Part shown: in pieces, positions 33,730 through 40,069 of the stretch | How the letters are laid out: each line of letters starts with the position of its first letter | Position numbering within the stretch: the stretch's first letter is position 1 | Assembly: GCF_900156315.1 (NCBI RefSeq) | Contig: NZ_FTNI01000048.1 | Span: 1 to 40,069 of the forward strand | Direction of reading: 5' to 3' | Length of the DNA stretch: 40,069 nucleotides | Source of the DNA: Microbispora rosea | GTDB lineage: Bacteria > Actinomycetota > Actinomycetes > Streptosporangiales > Streptosporangiaceae | The notes under the pieces: model-generated | The model's input: the letters and a program-made list of their open reading frames with translations, nothing else | Database searches by the model: none | Told to the model about the DNA's origin: nothing | Position numbers and translations under genes: made by a program

Positions 33730-34466
33730 TGTACCCGGGCCTTGCGCACCGACGGGTCCTGGTGACGGGCGGGGCCGCCGGGATCGGCGCGGCCATCGCG
33801 CGCCGCCTCTCCGACGAGGGGGCGTACGTCGCCGTCCTCGATGTGGCCGACACCGCCTCGATCGTCGCCGAGCTCGGCGGGCGGGCGGTTGGTATCCCGT
33901 GCGACGTCAGCTCGACCGCGTCGGTCAACGCGGCGGTGGCGCATGTGGTCGAGCGGCTCGGGGGCCTCGACGTCGTCGTCAACAACGCCGGCATCATCGG
34001 ACCGAACGCCCCGCTGGCCGAGACGAGCGATGCCGACTTCACCCGGGTCGTCGACGTCGACCTCGTCGGCACCTTCCGGGTCTGCCGGGCAGCGCTCCCC
34101 CACCTGGTCGCGGCCACGGCCGGGCGGGTCGTCAACATCGCCTCGATCGCCGGCCTCGAGGGCAACAAGGGACGCTCGGGGTACGCGGCGGCGAAGGCCG
34201 GTGTCATCGCGTTGACCCAGTCGCTCGCCCGCGAGGTCGCCGAGAGCGGCGTGCTGGTCAACGCGGTCGCCCCGGGATCGGTCGGCGACACGGGCATCGT
34301 AGGCCCGATGCCGGACCTGGCGGGACGCGCGATCCCCAACCAGCCTCTCGGCCGCATCGCCGGCCCGCCCGAGGTCGCGGCGCTCGTGGCCTGGCTGTGC
34401 TCCGACGAGGTCAGCTTCTCCACCGGCGCGGTCTACGACATCACCGGCGGCCGCGCGGTCTACTGA
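33729..34466 (+). CDS. Short-chain dehydrogenase/reductase (SDR)
   Basis: This is a 245-aa classical SDR: TGGAAGIG (13-20), Asp 38 favouring NAD (VAVLDVAD), NNAG (85-88), catalytic Ser 139, Tyr 152 and Lys 156 (NIASIAGLEGNKGRSGYAAAK), and the ending FSTGAVYDITGGRAVY. The ATG at 33729 shares its A with the preceding TGA stop, so it is translationally coupled to the SRPBCC protein. It is the third SDR of the island and is not a close copy of the other two. Confidence 0.85.
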   Translation: MYPGLAHRRVLVTGGAAGIGAAIARRLSDEGAYVAVLDVADTASIVAELGGRAVGIPCDVSSTASVNAAVAHVVERLGGLDVVVNNAGIIGPNAPLAETSDADFTRVVDVDLVGTFRVCRAALPHLVAATAGRVVNIASIAGLEGNKGRSGYAAAKAGVIALTQSLAREVAESGVLVNAVAPGSVGDTGIVGPMPDLAGRAIPNQPLGRIAGPPEVAALVAWLCSDEVSFSTGAVYDITGGRAVY

Positions 34467-34597
34467 TCCCCGCCACCGGATCAGCGGTACGGCGTGACGT
34501 CTTCGGAGTCGACAACCCTCCACCCAGGCGTCTCGCTGACACGAACGACATTCCGCAGGTTAGAATCATTATCTTGCTGATCGTCGTGAGGACACCC

Positions 34598-35359
34598 ATG
34601 GACGCGCCGGACACGCTCTCCCCCATCGGCTCTGCCGACAACGTGCTGCGCCTGATCGCGGCGTTCGAGCAGCACGACAAGCTGCGGGTGGCCGACGTCA
34701 GCCGGATGCTGGGGGTCGCGCGGTCGACGGCGCACCGGCTGCTCCGGGTGCTGGTCGCGCACGGCTTCGCGTCGCAGGACGAGCTGTCCAAGGCCTACGT
34801 CGTCGGGCCCTCGCTGTTGCGCGTGGCCGTGTCGATCTCCCGGGGACTCGACCTCACCAAGGCCGCGGCCCCCGTGATGGCCGAGCTCGTGACCGAGCTC
34901 GGCGAGACCATCCACCTCGCCGTCCTGCAGGGCTCGGAGGTCTTCTTCCTCAAGTCCATCGAGACGCCGAAGTCACTTCGTGTAGGTGCGCGGGACGGTG
35001 ATCTCCGTCCGGCCTACGCGACAGCGACCGGACGGATCCTCCTTTCCGAGCTCAGCGACGAGGAGCTCCAGACCCACCTGCCGAGCGTGCTCGCCCCGCT
35101 CACACGCAAGACGGTCACCGACCGCGAGGAGCTCACATCGGTCCTGGCGACGGCACGACGGCTGGGCTACGCCTGGAGCCTCGGTGAGAGCGAGGAAGAC
35201 GTCGCGTCGGTGGCGGTTCCGGTGCGGAACGCGAGCGGCAGGATCGCCGCCGCACTGGCGGCCGCGGCGCCGCCTTCCCGACTCGGCGAAGAGGACGTCG
35301 CGTCGATCGCCGCGAAGCTGACGTCCGGTGCCACCCGGATCAGTTCCCTCCTGCTCTAG
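34598..35359 (+). CDS. IclR-family transcriptional regulator
   Basis: This is a 253-aa IclR protein. The winged helix covers residues about 10-70 (NVLRLIAAFEQHDKLRVADV SRMLGVARSTAHRLL), and the effector domain includes LRVGARDGDLRPAYATATGR ILLSEL and GYAWSLGESEEDVASVAVPV. The ATG at 34598 has GAGG about 7 nt upstream. A TAGAAT box (34561-34566) is a good -10 element, giving a short leader. The gene lies 131 bp after the SDR on the same strand. It closes the catabolic island on its right side and may control the plus-strand genes or the importer. Confidence 0.85.
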   Translation: MDAPDTLSPIGSADNVLRLIAAFEQHDKLRVADVSRMLGVARSTAHRLLRVLVAHGFASQDELSKAYVVGPSLLRVAVSISRGLDLTKAAAPVMAELVTELGETIHLAVLQGSEVFFLKSIETPKSLRVGARDGDLRPAYATATGRILLSELSDEELQTHLPSVLAPLTRKTVTDREELTSVLATARRLGYAWSLGESEEDVASVAVPVRNASGRIAAALAAAAPPSRLGEEDVASIAAKLTSGATRISSLLL

Positions 35360-35470
35360 GTGTACTGACCACAGAGGTCAGGTACGCAGCGACACGGTCG
35401 TCGACGACGGCCGGCGCCGTACGGGAGTGGTGACGCCACGCGAGGGCCCCTGCCCGCCGGTCCCTGCCCT

Positions 35471-36196
35471 CTAATGCCTGCCGAGTCCGGCGCGAAGCCC
35501 GAACCAGCCGACCGCGGCGACGAGTGTGACCTGGAGCAGATACCCGACGGCGACGACCCCGGCGCCGAGTGACTCGGCCGGCAGCCCGACGAACACGACG
35601 ACGTATGCGATGCCCGTGATCGACAGTCCGCGCGGCATCGTCTTCGAGATCAGCGTCCCGACGAGCACGAGCAGCACCCCGACCGCGATGGCGACCTGGG
35701 TGCCGATGATCGCCGGCAGGAGCCGGTCGAGATGTGCGTTCAGGACGTCGAAGAGCTGCCGGCCCTCGGCCTCGGGCAGTACCTCGGGGTCGGCCGCGTA
35801 CGCGAACGGCAGCACCTGGGCGGTGATCGTGAGGGCGAAGAGGATCCCGCCGATCCCGGCCAGCAGGGCGCCGGCCAGGTTGAGCACACCGGCCCTGCCC
35901 CGGGCGAGCAGCACGAAGAAGACCCCGGCGGCGACCCAGGAGATCGCATACCCGGGACCGCCGAGGTACAGGTTCATCGGCCAGTACGCGCCGCCTAACG
36001 CGCGTACGTCGTCGTACCGGACCGTGCCGTCGAACGGCGGCTCCCAGAAGGTGAACCCCGTCCGTCCGGCCAGCGAAACCAGCAGCAGGACGAAGAGCCC
36101 GACGAGAGCGACGCGCCGCGGGGCCCAGCGGGCCGGGACCGGCTCGGCAGCCGCGGCCGGGGGGATCACGGTGCCGGGGAGTTCGGATGCAGTCAC
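35471..36196 (-). CDS. Integral membrane protein, function unknown
   Basis: This is a 241-aa protein with about six predicted membrane spans (VALVGLFVLLLVSLAG, ISWVAAGVFFVLLARG, LAGALLAGIGGILFALTITA, AIAVGVLLVLVGTLI, ITGIAYVVVFVGLPA, VGYLLQVTLVAAVGWFGL). The loop after the first span carries FTFWEPPFDGTVRYDDVRAL GGAYWPMNLYLGGPGYA, and another outer loop is acidic (ADPEVLPEAEGRQLFDVLNA H). I do not recognise a family. The GTG at 36196 is chosen because GGAGG lies 10 nt upstream. It follows the membrane LuxR gene on the same strand by 111 bp, so the two may work together. Confidence 0.65.
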   Translation of the reverse strand: MTASELPGTVIPPAAAAEPVPARWAPRRVALVGLFVLLLVSLAGRTGFTFWEPPFDGTVRYDDVRALGGAYWPMNLYLGGPGYAISWVAAGVFFVLLARGRAGVLNLAGALLAGIGGILFALTITAQVLPFAYAADPEVLPEAEGRQLFDVLNAHLDRLLPAIIGTQVAIAVGVLLVLVGTLISKTMPRGLSITGIAYVVVFVGLPAESLGAGVVAVGYLLQVTLVAAVGWFGLRAGLGRH

Positions 36197-36307
36197 GGTC
36201 GTGTGCCTCCTTCGATCGGTGTCAGCGCGACTCGCGCTGTTGTCCACCGTCACCACGGGGCGTCGTGCGGGCATCGGCCTCAGCACCTATCTTTGGAAAA
36301 GACCAGC

Positions 36308-37699
36308 TCAGTCGGCCTTGCTCAGCCCCTGTGGCCCCCGGTTCCCAGCAGCGTGATCCAGCCAGATCCTCGCCGCCCGCACGCGACGATTCGTCTCCGC
36401 GCCGGGCGTGAGGCCGAGCTTGACGAAGATCGCGCGGAGATGGGCGTCGACCGTGCGCTCGGACACCACGAGCTGGGCCGCGATCCCGGCGTTGCTCGCC
36501 CCCTCGGCGAGGACGGCGAGCACCTCGGCCTCGCGCGGGGTCAGGCCGGTGACCGTTGCCCCTCCGGCCGGCGCCGCGAGACCCTTGTCGTTCAGGGCCT
36601 GCGGATCCTGCGCGTGCTCCGGGTCCTGCGCGTGCTGCGGGTCCTGCGGGTCCTGCGGGTGCTGCGGGTGCTGCGGGGTCAGGGCCCGGGCGAGTCGTCC
36701 GGTCCCGGCCCAGGCGCCGCCCCCGACGACGACCGTCACGGCCGCGACGAGGAACGCGACCGAGCTCGCGCCGAGCCGGAGACCGGGAGCCGCGATGATG
36801 GTCCCGGTCCCGATCACGACCAGGGCCGCGCCGGCGAGCCCGGTGCCGCGCACGACGATCGCCACCTGGCGACCCTCGACGCCGCCGCGCGCGGCGATCA
36901 GCGCGCAGGCGGTGCTGAACATCGAGGCTCCGGCGAGAGCGACAAGGAACGCGACCGAGCCGAGCGACGGTTCTACGGCGCCAGGGTCACGGGCAACGGC
37001 GAGCAGGAGGCAGAAGCAGACGGTGAGCGGGGCGGCGCTCGCCCCGGCCGCGGCGACTCCGATCCGCGCGCGGGCGGATCCCTCCGAGCCGAGCGCGGCA
37101 CGCCACAGCGTCACCGGGACGAGCAGGAGGGCCAGGACGCCGAGCAGCGTGGCAAAGGTGCCGACCGGCTCGAGTGCCGTCCGCCAGTCCTCCGGCGCGA
37201 TGGTCGGCAGCCCGGTGAACGGCTCGCTCGCCGTCGTCAGCAGCGCGTCGGCGAGCGTGACCGTGCCGCTCGCCGCGGCCAGGACCGGGTGTGTCCAGGG
37301 TGCCCTTGCACCGGTCCGGATGGCCGCGGACGCGGTGAGCTGCATGAGGGCGAGCGGCGGGATCCACGCCGAATTCCAGGCGGCAACCGCGAGTGCGGCG
37401 GCCGGGTGCCCTGCCGTGACCATCCACACCGCCCAGGCCGCCAGGACGAGATTGGCGAGCAGGGCGGCGCAGAGCCAGGTCGCGAGCGTGCCGGCCCGCC
37501 GGTTGCCCACCCCGGCGAGCCGAGTGGCGGCAACGGCCGCGCCGGTCGCTCCCGCCGCCAGCGCGAGCACGCCGACCGGGTCGGTGGCGAACCCGCCGTG
37601 GCCGGCCAGCCGGAACGCGAGCAGGGCGGCCACCGCGACGCCTCCGGCGGCTCCGGCCAGAACCCGGCCCGCGGACGGCAACTGAGCGATGGCGATCAC
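36308..37699 (-). CDS. Membrane-bound LuxR-family regulator
   Basis: This is a 463-aa protein starting at GTG 37699. Residues about 1-340 are mostly hydrophobic, with roughly ten membrane spans. Residues about 343-367 are a low-complexity Gln/His/Asp/Pro linker. Residues about 384-445 are a LuxR/NarL-type helix-turn-helix (LTPREAEVLAVLAEGASNAG IAAQLVVSERTVDAHLRAIF). There is no receiver domain, so the signal presumably comes through the membrane part. The DNA-binding domain would be held at the inner face of the membrane. The adjacent membrane-protein gene is the obvious candidate target or partner. Confidence 0.75.
   Translation of the reverse strand: MIAIAQLPSAGRVLAGAAGGVAVAALLAFRLAGHGGFATDPVGVLALAAGATGAAVAATRLAGVGNRRAGTLATWLCAALLANLVLAAWAVWMVTAGHPAAALAVAAWNSAWIPPLALMQLTASAAIRTGARAPWTHPVLAAASGTVTLADALLTTASEPFTGLPTIAPEDWRTALEPVGTFATLLGVLALLLVPVTLWRAALGSEGSARARIGVAAAGASAAPLTVCFCLLLAVARDPGAVEPSLGSVAFLVALAGASMFSTACALIAARGGVEGRQVAIVVRGTGLAGAALVVIGTGTIIAAPGLRLGASSVAFLVAAVTVVVGGGAWAGTGRLARALTPQHPQHPQDPQDPQHAQDPEHAQDPQALNDKGLAAPAGGATVTGLTPREAEVLAVLAEGASNAGIAAQLVVSERTVDAHLRAIFVKLGLTPGAETNRRVRAARIWLDHAAGNRGPQGLSKAD
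36597..36678 (-). repeat. In-frame 9-nt tandem repeat in the LuxR linker
   Basis: About eight imperfect copies of a 9-nt unit (plus-strand form CCTGCGGGT or GCTGCGGGT) encode three-residue units Gln-His-Pro, Gln-Asp-Pro or Gln-His-Ala. Copy-number change would alter linker length by three residues without breaking the frame. Confidence 0.8.
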
Positions 37700-37879
37700 G
37701 CTGGTCTTACCGGCGGTCGGTCACGAGCCGAAGCGGCGTCATGCGCCACACTTTAGCCTCCGGCGGATTGGGCGTCTCGGCCCCTTGTCGGCCTTATCAC
37801 CTGCGTCGTCTGACGCACCTCCCGCATCGCCGACGTCGTCCGCCATAAGCCCGGTACGCGGTGAATGGCCGGCGTGCCC

Positions 37880-38356
37880 TTATCGGTGGGCGAACCGCCA
37901 GAAGCGCAGCTTGAACAGTTCTACGCGAAAGATGTCGGGAGGAAAGTCCGGATCGAAGTGGTTTTCCAGCGTCTTCGCGTGCACGTGCACCGACCATTCG
38001 ACATCGGCACAGCCCAGGTCGAACGTCTCATGGTCGCCACTCATGAAGTTCTCCCGGGCTTGGAGCCTGCCCGAGGGCACACGCACCCGTCCGCTCCACG
38101 AGCGCTCCCAGGAGGGATCTACAGCCGATGGCGGGCCGCTCCACAATTCGACCCGCACGTAGGCGCGGCATTCCCTATTCGCCCGAAGGAAGAACGCCTC
38201 GTCGGTCTCGATCCACCAGTGTTCCTCCCGAGCTTCCGTCGGGAGCGAGGCGGCCAGGGGGTCGCCACTGTCCCCGTCCACGATGTCGATGTTCCCGTAG
38301 AGGTCGTTGACCTCGTATACGAGACTGGCCAGGCAGTCGGCCACGCAGCACCTCAT
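37880..38356 (-). CDS. Hypothetical protein, 158 aa
   Basis: This protein is not recognised. It is acidic and rich in aromatic residues (EEHWWIETDEAFFLRANREC RAYVRVELWSG; DVEWSVHVHAKTLENHFDPD), with an N-terminal MRCCVADCLASLVYEVNDLY that contains three cysteines. There is no signal peptide or membrane span. The even composition and normal codon bias over its whole length argue that it is real. The ATG at 38356 has no strong ribosome-binding site. It is divergent from lgt, with a 223-bp gap that contains a dyad. The 180 bp between it and the LuxR gene (37700-37879) shows no gene. Confidence 0.6.
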   Translation of the reverse strand: MRCCVADCLASLVYEVNDLYGNIDIVDGDSGDPLAASLPTEAREEHWWIETDEAFFLRANRECRAYVRVELWSGPPSAVDPSWERSWSGRVRVPSGRLQARENFMSGDHETFDLGCADVEWSVHVHAKTLENHFDPDFPPDIFRVELFKLRFWRFAHR

Positions 38357-38453
38357 ATCGCACTCGGCGTCTGTTTCGGGAGAATCAAAGCAGGCACGTA
38401 CGACATCCTCGGAAAAGCCTTCGGAGACGCCGGCGCCGGCGGACGTACCACGC

Positions 38454-38483
38454 CTTTCCGGGTGTCACCGCCGTTCCGGAAAG
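38454..38483. promoter_or_regulatory. Inverted repeat in the lgt / hypothetical divergent region
   Basis: Perfect 8-bp arms CTTTCCGG (38454-38461) and CCGGAAAG (38476-38483) are 14 bp apart, about midway between the two divergent starts. The position suits an operator better than a terminator. Function unproven. Confidence 0.35.
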
Positions 38484-38579
38484 CGAAAGGCCCCGGGATG
38501 GCTCCGCTTTCTGCAATACACCTTTGCGATCGGGTCACGAAGGCGGCCAGGTGGCCTCACGTTGACTAGCCTCACCGGC

Positions 38580-39476
38580 ATGCCCCTTGCCTCGGTTCCC
38601 AGCCCTTCCGAAGGGGTCTGGTATCTCGGGTTCATCCCGATCCGGGCCTACGCGTTGTGTTTCATCGTCGCGATCGTCTTCGCCGTCTGGCTCAGCGAGC
38701 GCCGCTGGCGCGCCCGCGGCGGCGAGAAGGGTGCGATCGGCGACATCGCGGTGCCCGGAGTGATCTTCGGGCTGATCGGTGCCCGCCTCTACCACGTCAT
38801 CACCGACTGGCAGACCTACTTCGGCCCGCACGCGATCAAGGAGCCCTACCGGGCGCTGTTCATCTGGGAAGGCGGGCTCAGCATCTGGGGCGCGATCGCC
38901 CTGGGAGGCGTGGGCGTGTGGCTGGCCTGCCGCCGCCGGGGGTTGTCTCTGCACGACGTGGCCGACACGGTCGCGCCGAGCATCGCGTTCGGGCAGGCCA
39001 TCGCCCGCTGGGGCAACTGGTTCAACCAGGAGCTGTACGGCGGTCCGACCACGTTGCCGTGGGGCCTGGAGATCGACCAGGCGCACGGCGGCGAGCCGGG
39101 CATGCTCTACCACCCGACGTTCCTGTACGAGTCGCTGTGGGACGCGGCGCTCGGCTTCGGACTGATCCTGGCCGGCAGGCGGTTCACGCTGCGCCACGGC
39201 CGCCTGTTCGCCCTCTACGTGGCCGGCTACACGTTCGGGCGGTTCTGGATCGAGGGGCTGCGGATCGACCCGGTGGGCGGAGTCGACCACGCGGTGACGC
39301 TCCTGGGGCTGCGGATCAACCAGTGGACCTCGATCGTGCTGTTCGCCGGCGCACTGGTCTATCTCTGGGTGACGCGTGACAAGGACACCGAGCAGGTCGT
39401 GGTGCCGGTCTCCCACCCCAAGGCCTCGAACGAGGAGGGCGGCGGGCAGGCCTCCGATCCGATCGGGAGCGCCTGA
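38580..39476 (+). CDS. lgt: Prolipoprotein diacylglyceryl transferase
   Basis: This is a 298-aa membrane enzyme that transfers diacylglycerol from phosphatidylglycerol to the lipobox cysteine of pre-lipoproteins. The ATG at 38580 gives MPLASVPSPSEGVWYLGFIP IRAYAL, the usual actinobacterial Lgt start. Multiple spans follow, including FGLIGARLYHVITDW, IWEGGLSIWGA, and the Lgt signature ARWGNWFNQELYGGPTTLPW GLEI with the conserved Arg and Asn. The C-terminal tail (about 20 residues, acidic and Gly-rich) is common in actinobacteria. A TAGCCT box ends 7 nt before the ATG, so the message may be leaderless. In many actinobacteria lgt follows trpA; it does not here. It would process lipoproteins such as the OppA-like protein in this window. 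Confidence 0.93.
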   Translation: MPLASVPSPSEGVWYLGFIPIRAYALCFIVAIVFAVWLSERRWRARGGEKGAIGDIAVPGVIFGLIGARLYHVITDWQTYFGPHAIKEPYRALFIWEGGLSIWGAIALGGVGVWLACRRRGLSLHDVADTVAPSIAFGQAIARWGNWFNQELYGGPTTLPWGLEIDQAHGGEPGMLYHPTFLYESLWDAALGFGLILAGRRFTLRHGRLFALYVAGYTFGRFWIEGLRIDPVGGVDHAVTLLGLRINQWTSIVLFAGALVYLWVTRDKDTEQVVVPVSHPKASNEEGGGQASDPIGSA

Positions 39477-39563
39477 CCCGGCTCACATGCCGTAAAACTC
39501 CCGAAGAGGCGTCCGGTCGTGGAGTCGTGCAGGGGGACGGTGCGAGGGCTCTCCGCGTGACTG

Positions 39564-39592
39564 GGCGGGCTCGGCCGTGCGCCGAGCCCGCC
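39564..39592. terminator. Terminator between convergent lgt and GH62 genes
   Basis: Perfect 12-bp arms GGCGGGCTCGGC (39564-39575) and GCCGAGCCCGCC (39581-39592) have a 5-nt loop, 87 bp after the lgt stop and 105 bp from the GH62 stop. It can serve both directions. Confidence 0.75.
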
Positions 39593-39697
39593 GGTCGGGT
39601 TCCGCCCGGTCCTCATCGTTCACGGTGACGGCGCTCAGGTTCTGTACGCGTGCGTGCCGTGAACGACGGGAGACCGGGACGGACCCGTGTCATGCCG

Positions 39698-40069
39698 TCA
39701 GCGCTGGAGGGTCAGCACGCCGGGGCGGTAGGGCAGGAGGCCGTAGTCGACGCCGTTGGAGCTGGGGCTGCGGCCCTGGTAGAGCAGCTGCAGGTTGCAG
39801 GGGTCGACGGTCTTGGTCTGGTCGGGGTTGGACCGGACCAGGTCGCCGTGGCTGATGTCGTTGGTCCAGGTGGCGCCGCTGTTGGCCTTGCCGGCGAAGG
39901 GGTTGCTCTCGCTGGTGGCCTGCGGGGTCCACGAACCGCCCAGGCTGGTGGCCGTGTACGAGCGGAAGTAGCGGCCCTGCGAGCCGATCGACTCGACGAG
40001 CATGAGGTACTTGTTCTGGCCCTGGAGCTTGTAGACCTCGACGCCCTCGAACAGGTTGTTCGTGGAGTC
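39698..40069 (-). CDS. GH62 alpha-L-arabinofuranosidase, C-terminal part (runs off the window)
   Basis: The frame is open to the right edge and ends with TGA at 39698-39700. The visible 123 residues include DSTNNLFEGVEVYKLQGQNK Y, LMLVESIGSQGRYFRSYTAT SLGGSW, and the ending VDPCNLQLLYQGRSPSSNGV DYGLLPYRPGVLTL. These match the C-terminal blades of glycoside hydrolase family 62 enzymes, secreted arabinofuranosidases that strip arabinose from arabinoxylan. The catalytic aspartates, signal peptide and any carbohydrate-binding module lie beyond the window. It points to a plant-biomass-degrading lifestyle. Confidence 0.9.
   Translation of the reverse strand, partial: DSTNNLFEGVEVYKLQGQNKYLMLVESIGSQGRYFRSYTATSLGGSWTPQATSESNPFAGKANSGATWTNDISHGDLVRSNPDQTKTVDPCNLQLLYQGRSPSSNGVDYGLLPYRPGVLTLQR

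Noticed and set aside
36597..36678. CRISPR-like array
   Set aside because: Units are 9 nt, contiguous and in frame within a protein; there are no spacers.
36203..37756. Long plus-strand open frames over the LuxR gene
   Set aside because: Low-complexity composition and no recognisable domain; the minus-strand frame has clear membrane spans and a LuxR domain.
1..40069. tRNA, rRNA or riboswitch genes
   Set aside because: I saw no cloverleaf, rRNA-like or conserved riboswitch sequence on either strand, though a covariance-model scan would be needed to exclude small RNAs.

Overview
The window is about 40 kb of high-GC actinobacterial chromosome. Supporting signs are strong G/C bias at third codon positions, frequent GTG starts, TGATG/GTGA stop-start overlaps, several TANNNT boxes 7-8 nt before a start codon (leaderless messages), and typical actinobacterial families (EfeO/EfeB, MocR, several IclR regulators, Lgt with an acidic tail, GH62). 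The exact genus cannot be read from the sequence; a filamentous soil actinomycete (Streptosporangiales or Streptomyces-like) is my guess.

Layout. (1) 1-1163 is worn accessory DNA: the 3' end of an IS5-type transposase with a frameshift, a small unknown protein, and a Nudix hydrolase cut off after about 45 residues. (2) 1164-5436 is a secreted iron/phosphate block: efeO, efeB (Tat-exported DyP peroxidase) and a secreted phosphoesterase, closed by a perfect 15-bp hairpin. The permease gene efeU is missing. (3) 5438-6097 holds two abutting gene fragments, an IS256-type transposase piece and the tail of an AlbA_2-type ATP-binding regulator. (4) 6314-12745 is a set of regulator/enzyme pairs: a PLP-dependent deaminase/desulfhydrase-like enzyme with a divergent LysR; a second LysR divergent from a small PAS protein; a MocR regulator divergent from a truncated cysteine-dioxygenase-like cupin; and a dihydrofolate-reductase-like protein. 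(5) 12760-15478 has an IclR divergent from an aromatic-ring FAD hydroxylase (3-hydroxybenzoate 6-hydroxylase type), flanked by decayed coding fragments.

(6) 15479-35359 is the main feature: a catabolic island of 17 genes. One minus-strand array runs from a zinc alcohol dehydrogenase through a complete Opp/Dpp-type ABC importer (A, B, C, D, F) to a KstD/fumarate-reductase-like flavoprotein and an Old-Yellow-Enzyme/2,4-dienoyl-CoA-reductase-like enzyme, with an aldehyde dehydrogenase and an IclR regulator upstream on the same strand. Around it lie a CrtI-like FAD oxidoreductase, three short-chain dehydrogenases, a 4,5-dihydroxyphthalate-decarboxylase-like protein, a CoxG-like SRPBCC protein with a large basic insert, and a third IclR. 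The enzyme set (import, alcohol to aldehyde to acid, ring desaturation/reduction, decarboxylation) reads as a pathway for a small cyclic or aromatic compound. The substrate is not identifiable, and no Rieske oxygenase or ring-cleavage dioxygenase is present. The OYE gene carries an apparent 1-base frameshift.

(7) 35471-40069 is a membrane protein gene downstream of a membrane-bound LuxR regulator with a 9-nt tandem repeat in its linker, a small unknown protein, lgt (prolipoprotein diacylglyceryl transferase), and the 3' part of a GH62 arabinofuranosidase running off the right edge.

All family calls come from reading translated sequence and motifs; no database search was run.
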